The notes below the pieces were generated by a model. That model ran no database searches. It had not been told where the DNA came from and saw only the letters and a program-made list of their open reading frames with translations. From Pseudomonas alkylphenolica (lineage in GTDB: Bacteria; Pseudomonadota; Gammaproteobacteria; Pseudomonadales; Pseudomonadaceae), in assembly GCF_000746525.1 (NCBI RefSeq), contig NZ_CP009048.1, forward strand, positions 3,341,501 through 3,405,500: a DNA stretch of 64,000 nucleotides, given 5' to 3'. The position numbers were made by a program, and so were the translations under genes. Below are positions 16,624 to 25,940 of this stretch, piece by piece; the stretch's first letter is position 1, and each line of letters starts with the position of its first letter.

Positions 16624-18798
16624 ATGGCCCAGCCTCATGCGGTGGAAGTCCTGCTACGGCCAGCGGTGGAGCTGTACACCGTGGCCGTCTGCGCCGCTGC
16701 CGCGCTTCTGTGCCTGGTGGCGCCATGGTCGCTCGCGTTAAATCCACTGCTGGGCCTGGGATCAACCCTGGCGTTCCTGGTGTTTGGCATTATTCGGCTC
16801 CATGAGGCACGGTTTATCCTGCGCTATCGGCGCAACATCCGCCGTCTGCCGAAGTACGTGATGACCAGCCGCGCTGTGCCGGTCAGTCAGCAGCGCCTGT
16901 TCATCGGTCGGGGGTTTCGCTGGGATCAACGGCACACGCATCGGCTGATGCAAACGTACCGCCCTGAGTTTCGTCGCTATGTGGAACCCACGGCTGCCTA
17001 CCGCATCGCCCGCTACCTGGAAGAGCGGCTGGAATTCGCACCCTTTCCACTCTCAAAACTTGCCCGACTGACGGCCTGGGACAGCCCATTTAATCCGGCG
17101 CGGCCGCTACCTCCAGTCGGTGGCATGCCGCGCCTGCATGGCATTGAACCGCATGAGGTGGACGTCACGCTGCCGCTGGGGGAACGGGTTGGGCATTCAC
17201 TCGTCCTGGGCACCACGCGGGTGGGCAAAACAAGACTCGCCGAGCTGTTCATCACCCAGGACATCCGGCGGCGTAACGCAGTTGGCGAGCACGAAGTGGT
17301 CATCGTCTTCGACCCCAAAGGCGATGCGGACCTGCTCAAGCGCATGTATGTCGAGGCCCAACGCGCCGGGCGCGAGGGCGAGTTCTATGTTTTTCATCTT
17401 GGCTGGCCGGATATCAGTGCGCGCTACAACGCCGTGGGCCGGTTTGGCCGCATCAGCGAGGTGGCCACGCGCATTGCCGGCCAACTCTCCGGCGAGGGCA
17501 ACTCTGCGGCGTTTCGCGAGTTCGCCTGGCGTTTCGTCAACATCATCGCCCGTGCACTCGTCGAGCTGGGGCAGCGGCCCGACTACCTGCTGATCCAGCG
17601 GCATGTGGTGAACATCGATGCCTTGTTCATCGAGTACGCCCAGCACTACTTCGCGAGCAACGAACCGAAGGCCTGGGAAGTCATCGTGCAGATCGAGGCC
17701 AGGCTCAACGACAAGAACACTCCCCGCAACATGATCGGCCGCGAGAAGCGCGTCATTGCGCTCGAACAATACCTGTCACAGGTCAGGGTCTACGATCCGG
17801 TGCTGGACGGGCTCAGATCTGCGGTACGCTATGACCGCACCTACTTCGACAAGATCGTCGCTTCGTTGCTGCCCCTGCTGGAAAAACTCACGACCGGCAA
17901 GATTTCTCAGTTGCTGGCCCCGGACTATGCCGATCTGGCCGACCCCCGTCCCATTTTCGACTGGATGCAGATTATCCGGAAGAAGGCCGTGGTGTATGTG
18001 GGCCTTGATGCGCTCTCGGATGCCGAGGTTTCAGCCGCCGTGGGCAACAGCATGTTCAGCGACTTGGTGTCGGTCGCTGGACACATATACAAGTTCGGTA
18101 TTGACGATGGTCTACCCGGCACGGCGTCTGGGGTCAAAGTACCGATCAACGTGCACGCCGACGAGTTCAACGAACTGATGGGTGATGAGTTCATCCCTAT
18201 GGTCAACAAAGGCGGCGGTGCCGGTCTCCAGGTCACCGCCTACACGCAAACGCTCAGTGACATTGAAGCGCGTATTGGCAACCGCGCCAAAGCCGGTCAG
18301 GTGGTCGGCAACTTCAACAATCTGTTTATGTTGAGGGTGCGGGAAACTGCGACCGCCGAGTTACTCACGAAACAATTGCCCAAGGTCGAGGTGTACACCA
18401 CCTCGCTGATGAGCGGCGCCACCGACAGCTCAGACATTCACGGCAAGACCGATTTTACCAGCAACACCCAGGACCGCATCACTACGACGAGTGTGCCCCT
18501 GATCGAACCCGCCCATGTTGTTGGCCTGCCCAAGGGGCAGTGCTTTGCACTGATCGAAGGCGGCAACCTCTGGAAGATTCGCATGCCGCTGCCGGCATCC
18601 GCCCCTGACGAAGTGATGCCCAGGGACCTGCAGCAGCTTGCTGGGTACATGCGCCAACACTATGTCGAGGCGGGTGACTGGTGGGACAGCAAAGCACTAC
18701 CGGGCCTGCAGGATGCCCCCCTACCTGATGACCTGCTTGACGGGTTCCGGCATATGGCGACCGCCGAAACGACTGCTGAGAGGCGCAACCGTGAGTGA
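16624..18798 (+). CDS. traD: type IV coupling protein TraD
   Basis: 724 residues, family TIGR03743 (TraD of SXT/TOL/PFGI-1 type). It couples the relaxase-DNA complex to the T4SS at the inner membrane and drives transfer with ATP. Two N-terminal membrane segments lie at about residues 18-60. Walker A is GTTRVGKT (196-203), and a Walker B-like segment reads VVIVFDPKGDAD. Later blocks (HADEFNELMGDEFIPMVNKG, QVTAYTQT) are typical of the FtsK/VirD4 core. ATG 16624 is preferred over upstream in-frame starts because it follows the previous stop and gives the family N-terminus. Confidence 0.92.
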   Translation: MAQPHAVEVLLRPAVELYTVAVCAAAALLCLVAPWSLALNPLLGLGSTLAFLVFGIIRLHEARFILRYRRNIRRLPKYVMTSRAVPVSQQRLFIGRGFRWDQRHTHRLMQTYRPEFRRYVEPTAAYRIARYLEERLEFAPFPLSKLARLTAWDSPFNPARPLPPVGGMPRLHGIEPHEVDVTLPLGERVGHSLVLGTTRVGKTRLAELFITQDIRRRNAVGEHEVVIVFDPKGDADLLKRMYVEAQRAGREGEFYVFHLGWPDISARYNAVGRFGRISEVATRIAGQLSGEGNSAAFREFAWRFVNIIARALVELGQRPDYLLIQRHVVNIDALFIEYAQHYFASNEPKAWEVIVQIEARLNDKNTPRNMIGREKRVIALEQYLSQVRVYDPVLDGLRSAVRYDRTYFDKIVASLLPLLEKLTTGKISQLLAPDYADLADPRPIFDWMQIIRKKAVVYVGLDALSDAEVSAAVGNSMFSDLVSVAGHIYKFGIDDGLPGTASGVKVPINVHADEFNELMGDEFIPMVNKGGGAGLQVTAYTQTLSDIEARIGNRAKAGQVVGNFNNLFMLRVRETATAELLTKQLPKVEVYTTSLMSGATDSSDIHGKTDFTSNTQDRITTTSVPLIEPAHVVGLPKGQCFALIEGGNLWKIRMPLPASAPDEVMPRDLQQLAGYMRQHYVEAGDWWDSKALPGLQDAPLPDDLLDGFRHMATAETTAERRNRE

Positions 18799-19540
18799 CC
18801 CGGCCAACACAGCGCAGCGCCAGCAGACCCAACAGCAGGGTTTGATCACCGGCATCATCACGCTGCCATTCCGGTTTGTGGCCGTGCTGTTGGGGTCTTT
18901 GTTTCTGTCCATCGTGATCGAATGTGTGGGTATGCACCTGTTCTGGGCCGATCAAGGCTGGCGGCACGCGCAAGGCATGCTGGACTACGAACTGACGCAG
19001 CTCTCACAACACTTCATGCGCAGCGCCGTGGTGCAGGAGCCGGGACGAACGGCGTCCTGGTTGGTGGAAACGGCTTACCAATGGGTGTTCGTCAAAAGCG
19101 GGCTCATCGACTGGATGCGCAATGCATCCATCAAGGCCAGTTCACCCAGCCATGGAACGGGTCGAGATTTTCGTTTTTATCTGAGTCAGGTTTATGTGTA
19201 TCTGGAGAGTTATCTGATCGCCAGTGCGTACACGCTACTGGTGTTCCTCGTCCGGCTGCTGGTGCTGGTACTGACCATCCCACTATTCCTGATGGCAGCT
19301 TTCGTCGGACTGGTCGATGGCCTGGTGCGGCGGGACATCAGGCGCTTTGGTGCGGGCCGTGAGTCAGGCTTTGTCTACCACCGGGCAAAGGCCAGTCTGA
19401 TGCCTCTCGCCGTCATGCCTTGGGTCCTTTACCTGACCCTACCCGTCAGCGCACACCCGCTTCTTATCTTGCTTCCCTGCGCAATTCTGTTAGGTGCCGC
19501 AACAGACCTCGCAGCAGGCAGCTTCAAAAAATACCTATAA
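18791..19540 (+). CDS. TIGR03747-type ICE membrane protein
   Basis: 249 residues from GTG 18791, overlapping traD by 8 bp, with GAGAGG just upstream. Four or five membrane segments are visible (about residues 18-42, 130-150, 155-175, 205-225). It matches the TIGR03747/PFL_4697 family, which always follows traD; its role is presumed to be in the T4SS inner-membrane platform or in coupling-protein function. The gene ends 16 bp before the convergent hipA gene. Confidence 0.85.
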   Translation: MSDPANTAQRQQTQQQGLITGIITLPFRFVAVLLGSLFLSIVIECVGMHLFWADQGWRHAQGMLDYELTQLSQHFMRSAVVQEPGRTASWLVETAYQWVFVKSGLIDWMRNASIKASSPSHGTGRDFRFYLSQVYVYLESYLIASAYTLLVFLVRLLVLVLTIPLFLMAAFVGLVDGLVRRDIRRFGAGRESGFVYHRAKASLMPLAVMPWVLYLTLPVSAHPLLILLPCAILLGAATDLAAGSFKKYL

Positions 19541-19555
19541 GTGCTGACCGGTATT

Positions 19556-20845
19556 TCAGGCCAGTAATGCCTGCGCCGCCTCCATTTGCTCGTGCTCAAA
19601 CGCTGGAGCAAAATCGTCCAACTCGCTCGCTTGCAACCCCACCACTGCACTGAGCGCAATCTGCCGCCAGTCCAGCACGGCGTCATACACTTCTGCCAGC
19701 ACGGCCAACGCATCCTCCCGACTCAACGAAAAATAGGTGCTCCGCGCCAGCAGCATCTCAAGATCGGTGATCGGTCCATCCTCCTCCGACAGCCAGGTTT
19801 TCGACTCTCGCTCTTTGTCCGGGAAGGGATTGACGTCGAATGCCGGTGCCAGCCGCCAGAGCCCCTTTTCCACATGAAGAAAGCCATGGTTCTGCAGGTG
19901 GTCATCCACATTGGTGATCAGTAGGTTAAAAACCAGTCGCCGCCACAGCTGCTGCACATCTGCGGTCGGTGCATGCCCCACGGAACGGATAGCATCGGCA
20001 ATTTCGGTATAGCTTCGATCCTCTTCGCGCGACGCCTGCAGCAAAGACGCGGCGGACTGGTATGGAATACGCCCATCAGCACCATCGCGATCGAAACGGC
20101 GGATGATAGCGACCGGTACGCCATCCAGCTCTATGATACGGGCCGGCGCGGCATTGATACCTGCTTGTTTAGCCAAGCATAAGGCCAGCACTTCGCCGCG
20201 CGTCACGCTACGGGTGTCGCCCACGCTTGGGAATTTTCCAATGGCGAGTGCACCATCCTCATCGACCACCGTGCTCTTGGGGCGCATCCCGCCGAGCGAT
20301 GTGCCTTTGCCCTGAAGGTAACGCAAATCTTCAGTGCTTTCCTGACCTTTCTCAACTGCCCGGCTGGCCTGGTAGATGCGCTGCAATTCCAGCAGTGGCG
20401 GTGTAGCGCGCCGTCCATCTTCAATCGTCCGGCAATAATGTCCGTTCTGATCGCGCAGTCTCAGCGCGCCGATCCGGCTGAAATCGTCAACCGCCAGCAG
20501 GTAGTCCATCTCTGTCAGCGACGCGAGCGATGGATTACCCTTACGACGCTTGGCATGGTCACGTGCGATGACCCGGCGTCCCCAAGCGTCCGGTGTCGTA
20601 TCGGCAATGGCGAAATGAAAGACCGAATCGTGAGCGGAGGGAGCTCTACGTGGCTGATAACCCGAGATCAGGCTGAGATCGGCAGAAACATTGAACCCCT
20701 CTTGATTCCCCAACCATCCCTGCTCGTAGGCAAAGGTGGTGTTCTCGCGGCGCCCCTGCTTGACGTAAATAAGAGTGCCAACAGCTATTCCCGCCTTACC
20801 AAGACAGACCTGGACTTGCTGGCGAACTGAAGTAACCGATTTCAT
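19556..20845 (-). CDS. hipA: HipA-type serine/threonine kinase toxin
   Basis: 429 residues. HipA toxins phosphorylate glutamyl-tRNA synthetase or other translation factors and slow growth; the cognate HipB neutralises them and represses the operon. Visible kinase features: the Gly-rich loop GKGTSLGGMRPK, the catalytic block NVDDHLQNHGF (Asp 314, Asn 319) and the metal-binding LAPAFDVNP. The gene overlaps hipB by 4 bp, as in other hipBA operons. It lies between two T4SS operons and probably stabilises the ICE in its host. All key residues look intact. Confidence 0.92.
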   Translation of the reverse strand: MKSVTSVRQQVQVCLGKAGIAVGTLIYVKQGRRENTTFAYEQGWLGNQEGFNVSADLSLISGYQPRRAPSAHDSVFHFAIADTTPDAWGRRVIARDHAKRRKGNPSLASLTEMDYLLAVDDFSRIGALRLRDQNGHYCRTIEDGRRATPPLLELQRIYQASRAVEKGQESTEDLRYLQGKGTSLGGMRPKSTVVDEDGALAIGKFPSVGDTRSVTRGEVLALCLAKQAGINAAPARIIELDGVPVAIIRRFDRDGADGRIPYQSAASLLQASREEDRSYTEIADAIRSVGHAPTADVQQLWRRLVFNLLITNVDDHLQNHGFLHVEKGLWRLAPAFDVNPFPDKERESKTWLSEEDGPITDLEMLLARSTYFSLSREDALAVLAEVYDAVLDWRQIALSAVVGLQASELDDFAPAFEHEQMEAAQALLA

Positions 20846-21165
20846 AATGCCCCCGATGCCGGCGGTTTACTGCGTACACGTTTAGGCAATTGTTCATCCA
20901 TCAGCGTCAGCCCGATGTCGTCGTGCGCCGTATCCAGCAGGTTGGCCAGCGCCTGTACCTCACCGAACACGTGCAAGGCGCGGGCGAAGAAATGAATAGG
21001 CACCCGCATATCCCCTTTCTCCATGCGCCGAACAGTGGATACAGAAGCCCCCATTCGCTCTGCAAGCGAGGCCTGTGAAATCCGTCGACGCCTGCGTGCA
21101 AGCTCAATGTCGCTGCCGAGCTTGCGGAGCGCCCGCTCGACGGGTAACGGCAGTGGTGTACTCAT
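20842..21165 (-). CDS. hipB: HipB-type antitoxin, Xre-family DNA-binding protein
   Basis: 107 residues. The helix-turn-helix is clear: RRRRRISQASLAERMGASVS then TVRRMEKGD (about residues 24-52). It should bind operators upstream and neutralise HipA. It is the first gene of the pair, and its start lies 9 bp from a near-perfect inverted repeat. The C-terminal tail is basic and Pro-rich, possibly disordered, as in antitoxins degraded by Lon. Confidence 0.88.
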   Translation of the reverse strand: MSTPLPLPVERALRKLGSDIELARRRRRISQASLAERMGASVSTVRRMEKGDMRVPIHFFARALHVFGEVQALANLLDTAHDDIGLTLMDEQLPKRVRSKPPASGAL

Positions 21166-21173
21166 TTATCATC

Positions 21174-21261
21174 CTCATAGGAACGCTTAAGGCTATTTTC
21201 AGTTCCCATGAGAACAATTACCTCACGCCTCGTTACTGTTGTCAATAAACATCCCATGGGA
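21174..21261 (-). promoter_or_regulatory. hipBA operator region
   Basis: CTCATAGGAAC (21174-21184) and GTTCCCATGAG (21202-21212) form an inverted repeat with one mismatch, centred 28 bp upstream of the hipB start. A further palindrome, TCCCATGGGA (21252-21261), repeats the CCCATG/CATGGG core. These are the expected sites for HipB autoregulation. Confidence 0.65.
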
Positions 21262-21542
21262 GCGCTAGTAAGCGATTAGCACTCCAATCAGAATGCTAAA
21301 GTGAAATCTGACAATATATCAGCCCTTAGCGTCCACGATTTCGATACGCAGAGACACAGATGAAGAGATAGCTGTTCTGCGATGAAACAGTCGCCCCTGC
21401 CACTCTCTTCAGAATGCACAACGCAACACCACCGAAAAAATGTATGTAAGGAAAGTGGTGAGGAGTAACTCCCCATTGTTTGCGGCTTTCCACCAGCCAT
21501 CCCCGCAGCATCGAGCCATTCGAGTCCATCGGAAATGGCGTA

Positions 21543-21899
21543 ATGGCAAGGTTTCACAATTCGGCTTACGCATGGCGACGTCCTGTCGTAGCGTTGCTGC
21601 TCACCAGTATCTTCATCACTCAGCTCGTCGCCGCAGCTGACGATGGGTATGAGCGTGAACACCTGGCGGCCGTCGCCCGCCAGCTCGACCTGCTTGACCG
21701 TCTGGCCAAACAATCCGCCAGCACCGCCCCCGAGTCACGATCCCGCTATCACTTCGACTATCGGCGTCTGGACGCTGACCTGCAGCGCATGCAGTCGGGC
21801 ATCAACGACTACCTGACGCCCCAGCGTGCACAGCCACGCGATCCCTCTGCACTGCTTGGCGATTACCGCCAGGACGCCGAACAGGAGGATGACCGATGA
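21543..21899 (+). CDS. RAQPRD family ICE protein
   Basis: 118 residues, start ATG 21543. It carries the family's eponymous motif RAQPRD (in LTPQRAQPRDPSALLGDYR) and an N-terminal signal peptide (about residues 1-33). RAQPRD proteins (TIGR01690) begin the second gene block of PFGI-1-type T4SS operons; exported, role unknown. Its stop overlaps the next start (ATGA). The 280 bp between hipB and this gene should hold divergent promoters. Confidence 0.9.
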   Translation: MARFHNSAYAWRRPVVALLLTSIFITQLVAAADDGYEREHLAAVARQLDLLDRLAKQSASTAPESRSRYHFDYRRLDADLQRMQSGINDYLTPQRAQPRDPSALLGDYRQDAEQEDDR

Positions 21900-22129
21900 A
21901 CGCCAACCAGTTTGCTGCCTTTCAGGCCAATGGAGGCTTCACCCCCTCTGCTGTCGCCGGCGTACTGCTCGGCACCGTGTTCGCAACTCTGCTGCTGTGG
22001 GGCGTATGGGCCCTGCGCACAGCCTATGTCGGCTGGTCGGAACAGCGGATTTCCCAGCGTCAGTTCGTCGGCGTTGCGGTGAGGTTTATCGCGATGTACG
22101 TGGTGCTGACTTTTTTCCTGCTCTCCTAA
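21896..22129 (+). CDS. TIGR03758-type ICE membrane protein
   Basis: 77 residues with two membrane segments (about residues 20-38 and 58-75). Matches the TIGR03758/PFL_4701 family, a small inner-membrane T4SS subunit of unknown detailed role, reminiscent in size of VirB3-like or pilin-like proteins. It overlaps the RAQPRD gene by 4 bp and is followed 16 bp later by the pilin-like gene. Confidence 0.88.
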   Translation: MNANQFAAFQANGGFTPSAVAGVLLGTVFATLLLWGVWALRTAYVGWSEQRISQRQFVGVAVRFIAMYVVLTFFLLS

Positions 22130-22145
22130 CGCAAAGGCTCACATC

Positions 22146-22508
22146 ATGAACCTGCTTTCGTATCGCTTGCATTCGGCACGTATGGCCGTCCTGGCCTCGG
22201 CATCCACACTCGCCATGCTGCCGACGTTTGCCCGGGCCGACCTCCCAACCCTGGAAGATCCGTCGAGGGGCACCGGCTCCGGCATCATGGAGACGCTGCG
22301 CAATTACGGTTACGACATCGTGATGCTCGTTGCCTTGCTGGTGGTCGCCTCGATGTTTGTCGGTGTCTGCTACCACGCCTACGGTACCTATGCGGAAATC
22401 CACACGGGCCGCAAAACCTGGGGGCAATTCGGCCTGACGGTGGCCGTGGGCGCCGTCCTGCTGGTCGTTGGTGTCTGGCTGCTCACTGAAGCCACCGGCG
22501 TGCTCTAG
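22146..22508 (+). CDS. TIGR03745-type pilin-like (VirB2-like) protein
   Basis: 120 residues. A long signal peptide (cleavage near ARADL, about residue 32) is followed by two membrane segments (about 57-77 and 97-117), the layout of TraA/VirB2 pilins. It matches the TIGR03745/PFL_4702 family. It probably forms, or belongs to, the conjugative pilus. Same operon as its neighbours. Confidence 0.88.
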   Translation: MNLLSYRLHSARMAVLASASTLAMLPTFARADLPTLEDPSRGTGSGIMETLRNYGYDIVMLVALLVVASMFVGVCYHAYGTYAEIHTGRKTWGQFGLTVAVGAVLLVVGVWLLTEATGVL

Positions 22509-22518
22509 GAGTCATGCC

Positions 22519-22920
22519 ATGAGCACGCATCAGGACATTCGGCCTGACGGGACGGTGGTGTTTCTTCCGCACCGTCTCAACCGTCACCCCGTGGTCGTCC
22601 GCGGCCTTACCGCGGATGAGCTGTGGATCTGCGCCGGGCTGTCGGCGGCAGGCAGCCTGGTGGTTGGCGTGCCGCTGGCCTTTGTATTTTCGACGATCGC
22701 CATCGTGCCCACGGCCATCATGCTGGGCATCGCTGCCGGGGTATTTGCAGGTGGAGGCATGCTGCGTCGCCAGAAACGTGGCAGACCCGATACCTGGCTG
22801 TATCGCCAACTGCAGTGGCGTATTGCACAGCGTCATCCAGCCTTAGCGTCTTTTGTGGGCGCGCACGCGTTAGTGATCCGATCGGGTTACTGGAGCACGC
22901 GCAGGAGCAAGGCAGCGTGA
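22519..22920 (+). CDS. TIGR03750-type ICE T4SS protein
   Basis: 133 residues from ATG 22519 with AGGAG upstream. Two membrane segments (about residues 37-58 and 60-78) followed by a basic cytoplasmic tail; TraL/VirB3-like architecture. It matches the TIGR03750 family, usually next to the VirB8-like gene. It overlaps the next gene by 4 bp. Confidence 0.85.
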   Translation: MSTHQDIRPDGTVVFLPHRLNRHPVVVRGLTADELWICAGLSAAGSLVVGVPLAFVFSTIAIVPTAIMLGIAAGVFAGGGMLRRQKRGRPDTWLYRQLQWRIAQRHPALASFVGAHALVIRSGYWSTRRSKAA

Positions 22921-23609
22921 GCCGGTTCAAGAACGAAATCACTCACCTCCAGTCGCACATCAAGACCTTGCGGCTGGGGCTTGGCGCACTACTTGTTATC
23001 GCCTTGGTGATGGGCGGCGGCTGGTGGAGCGCACCGCGTGACCTGACCGTGCACGTCCCGCCCGACCTGCGCTCCGGCAGTACCCGGAAATGGTGGGAAG
23101 TGCCACCCGAAAGCGTCTACGCCTTCTCGTTCTACATCTGGCAGCAACTCCAGCGCTGGCCCACCAACGGTGACGAAGACTATGCGCGCAACATTCATGT
23201 ACTGGCGCCCTACTTCACCCCCGCCTGCCAGACCTTTCTACGCAATGACTATGAATACCGCCGTACGGCAGGTGAGTTGCGTCAGCGAGTACGAGGCCTC
23301 TATGAGATCCCGGGGCGCGGCTACGGCGAGAACCCGACCCAGCGGGTGAAAGTCGTCTCCGACCGCGACTGGATCGTCACGCTTGATGTGACGGCGGATG
23401 AGTACTACAGCGCCGAACAGGTCAAGCGAGCGCTGGTTCGTTACCCGCTCAAGGTCGTAAGGGTGGACGTCGACCCCGAGCGCAACCCTTTCGGCCTGGC
23501 CCTGGACTGCTACAGCGGCGCGCCGCAACGCATCATCAGCCCCGATCCCGTCACACCTGCCAGCACAACGCCGGGCGGGCTGGGTGGCGCTATGGGAGAG
23601 ACGCCATGA
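22917..23609 (+). CDS. TIGR03746-type VirB8/TraE-like protein
   Basis: 230 residues from GTG 22917. One N-terminal membrane segment (about residues 22-40) is followed by a periplasmic domain with WWEVPPESVYAFSFYIWQQL and KVVSDRDWIVTLDVT, typical of TIGR03746/PFL_4703 proteins that take the VirB8/TraE place in the inner-membrane complex. The Pro/Gly-rich tail is not conserved. GTG is supported by the 4-bp overlap with the upstream gene. Confidence 0.85.
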   Translation: MSRFKNEITHLQSHIKTLRLGLGALLVIALVMGGGWWSAPRDLTVHVPPDLRSGSTRKWWEVPPESVYAFSFYIWQQLQRWPTNGDEDYARNIHVLAPYFTPACQTFLRNDYEYRRTAGELRQRVRGLYEIPGRGYGENPTQRVKVVSDRDWIVTLDVTADEYYSAEQVKRALVRYPLKVVRVDVDPERNPFGLALDCYSGAPQRIISPDPVTPASTTPGGLGGAMGETP

Positions 23610-24514
23610 AACACCTGCTCTGTGCCTTAAGTTTGCTGCTCACCGTTGTGTTGTCGCCAGCAGCCCGCGCCGTGGAGATCCTGCACTGGGAACGCCTGCC
23701 CCTGGCGGTCTCCCTGGTCGTGGATCAGGAGCGGATCGTGTTCATCGACCGCAACGTCCGCGTGGGGGTGCCTACCTCGCTCGCCGGACGCCTGCGGGTA
23801 CAAAGTGCCGGTGGTGCACTCTATCTGCGCGCCAGTGAGCCCATCGAACCAACACGCCTGCAACTGCAGGATGCTGACAACGGGACACTGATCCTGCTGG
23901 ACATCGCGGCCGAGCCCGCTCAGGCAGGCCAGGCGGCGATGGAGCCCGTACGTATTGTTGAGGCTGAGGGCCCTGCTCAACGCTACGGCCAGACGGATAC
24001 ACCCCAGGGCAGTCATGGCAGTGTCGACACAACCGCCCCGCCTCGCGCCGCCCATGAAACGCCTGTGCCCGTGGTGCTGACCCGCTACGCCGCGCAGAAC
24101 CTGTACGCTCCACTGCGCACGGTCGAGTCCGTTCCCGACGTGACGCGCGTGAACCTGCGCCGCCATCTGCCCCTGGACACGCTGCTGCCCACCCTGCCCG
24201 TTCAGGCCCGAGCCATCGCCGCCTGGCGGCTGGATGATCTGTGGGTAACCGCCATCAGGCTGGCCAACAAGTCGACCCGCTGGCTCGCCCTGGATCCGCG
24301 CGAACTGCAGGGTGATTTCATGACCGCAGCGTTTCAGCATTCAACGCTGGGACCTGCCGGTACCCCGGAAGACACCTCGGTGGTTTACCTGGTGACCCGA
24401 GGGCATGGCGTGGCCGAATCTCTGCTGCCGAGAGTGAGCCCGATCAATGCGGCGTTGAACCTGTCGCCCCCCTCAACGCCGCCCCCGAAGGACAGAGGTC
24501 GTCATGAAAGGTAA
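23606..24514 (+). CDS. TIGR03749-type TraK/VirB9-like protein
   Basis: 302 residues with a signal peptide (cleavage near ARAVE, about residue 22). Periplasmic and beta-rich; matches the TIGR03749/PFL_4704 family, the counterpart of TraK/VirB9 in the outer-membrane core complex. Blocks such as HWERLPLAVSLVVDQERIVF and RYAAQNLYAPLRTVE are typical. It overlaps both neighbours. Confidence 0.85.
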   Translation: MKHLLCALSLLLTVVLSPAARAVEILHWERLPLAVSLVVDQERIVFIDRNVRVGVPTSLAGRLRVQSAGGALYLRASEPIEPTRLQLQDADNGTLILLDIAAEPAQAGQAAMEPVRIVEAEGPAQRYGQTDTPQGSHGSVDTTAPPRAAHETPVPVVLTRYAAQNLYAPLRTVESVPDVTRVNLRRHLPLDTLLPTLPVQARAIAAWRLDDLWVTAIRLANKSTRWLALDPRELQGDFMTAAFQHSTLGPAGTPEDTSVVYLVTRGHGVAESLLPRVSPINAALNLSPPSTPPPKDRGRHER

Positions 24515-25940
24515 CGGTCTGCTGAAGTGGCTGATGGTGCCCATGGCGCTCTTGCTGGTGTTCGTCGGGATCAAGCTGTTTTCCGGCGGTAACGGCCAAC
24601 CGGTCAATGACGGCACTCCCCGACTGACGTCACAAGAGGCAAAAGCATTGGGTATCGAAGGCGATACGCCTCGCGACACCGTGGCGACGCTGGTAGGTCA
24701 GGTCAAACAACTGCGTACCGAATTGCAGGGTGCGATGGCGGACAACAAAACGCAGAAGTCTGAAAACGAGCGGTTACGTCAGCGTGAAGGCTCAATTGAC
24801 CGGCGCATCCAAAGTGCGCTGGAGACTGAACGCAACCAGTTGCGCAACGACCGTGAACAGGTCTCCAGTGAGCGGCAGCAAGCTCAGGGCTTGCTGCAAG
24901 ACCTGCAGCGCCAAATCGAAGGGCTGTCCAGTCAGCGTGGCGATGCCGACCTTCCCATCGGTCTGGGCCTGAAGCCCGGGGACGGCGATGGACTCGGCAG
25001 TGACGGTATTCACTGGATTGAACCGGACGATGCCAGGCGCGATGGCAAAAGTAGCGCCTCCGGCAAACGCGACAGCTTCAGCTTCCCCACCCGTTTCGGG
25101 CCCGCGCAGAAGACGCTGGAAGCGACCCGGGAGACCGTCGTGGAAGCTGGCAGCAAGGCGGCGGGTGTATCCACCGCAACGCCAGTTTACACCGTACCAA
25201 CCAACGCGACGCTGATGGGCTCGATTGCGATGACTGCGTTGATCGGGCGCGTGCCAGTGGACGGTACGGTGAATGACCCCTACCCGTTCAAGGTCCTCAT
25301 TGGTCCCGACAACCTCACCGCCAACGGCATCGACCTCCCCGAGGTGTCCGGTGCGGTGGTCAGCGGTACCGCATCAGGCGACTGGACGCTGTCCTGCGTG
25401 CGCGGCCAGGTCCGCAGTGTGACGTTCGTGTTCCATGACGGCACCATCCGCACCGTGCCCGAAGAGGGCGAGCGCGGTGGCAACCAGCAGCAAGACAACA
25501 GGGGCAGCAACGCTACCCAGGAGGGCCTGGGCTGGATCAGCGATCCCTATGGCATCCCGTGCGTTTCAGGTGAACGCCGCAGCAACGCCCAGCAGTACCT
25601 CAGCAGTCAGGCGCTGATTACGGCGGCGGGTGCCGGCATCGCATCGCTGATCAAATCGGACAACGACAGCGTCGCTGTGGTGGCTAACAACAACGGTTCA
25701 ATGGGCACCGTCGGTATTACCGGCAACGAAGCGGTGGGCCGCATCCTCGCGGGCGGTGTGCAGGACATGTCGCAGTGGGTGAACAAGCTCTACGGGCAGG
25801 CCTTCGCAGCCGTCTACGTCAAGCCCGGTGCCCAGGTCGCCGTCCATCTCGAACACCCCCTCAGCATCGACTATGACCCCAAAGGTCGTCGCGTCGATCA
25901 CCGTTTAGGAGGAGCTCCCCATGCGCAGGATCTGGATTAA
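24504..25940 (+). CDS. TIGR03752-type TraB/VirB10-like protein
   Basis: 478 residues. An N-terminal membrane segment (about residues 8-26) is followed by a coiled coil (about 55-145), a Gly/Ser linker and a C-terminal beta domain (about 220-470) with PVYTVPTNATLMGSIAMTAL and GRVPVDGTVNDPYPFKVLI. This matches the TIGR03752/PFL_4705 family, the TraB/VirB10 equivalent that spans the envelope and senses ATPase activity. It overlaps the downstream lipoprotein gene by 20 bp. Confidence 0.9.
   Translation: MKGNGLLKWLMVPMALLLVFVGIKLFSGGNGQPVNDGTPRLTSQEAKALGIEGDTPRDTVATLVGQVKQLRTELQGAMADNKTQKSENERLRQREGSIDRRIQSALETERNQLRNDREQVSSERQQAQGLLQDLQRQIEGLSSQRGDADLPIGLGLKPGDGDGLGSDGIHWIEPDDARRDGKSSASGKRDSFSFPTRFGPAQKTLEATRETVVEAGSKAAGVSTATPVYTVPTNATLMGSIAMTALIGRVPVDGTVNDPYPFKVLIGPDNLTANGIDLPEVSGAVVSGTASGDWTLSCVRGQVRSVTFVFHDGTIRTVPEEGERGGNQQQDNRGSNATQEGLGWISDPYGIPCVSGERRSNAQQYLSSQALITAAGAGIASLIKSDNDSVAVVANNNGSMGTVGITGNEAVGRILAGGVQDMSQWVNKLYGQAFAAVYVKPGAQVAVHLEHPLSIDYDPKGRRVDHRLGGAPHAQDLD

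Noticed and set aside
21288..21713. Minus-strand frame of 141 residues between hipB and the RAQPRD gene
   Set aside because: It overlaps the RAQPRD gene and has no ribosome site or recognisable sequence.
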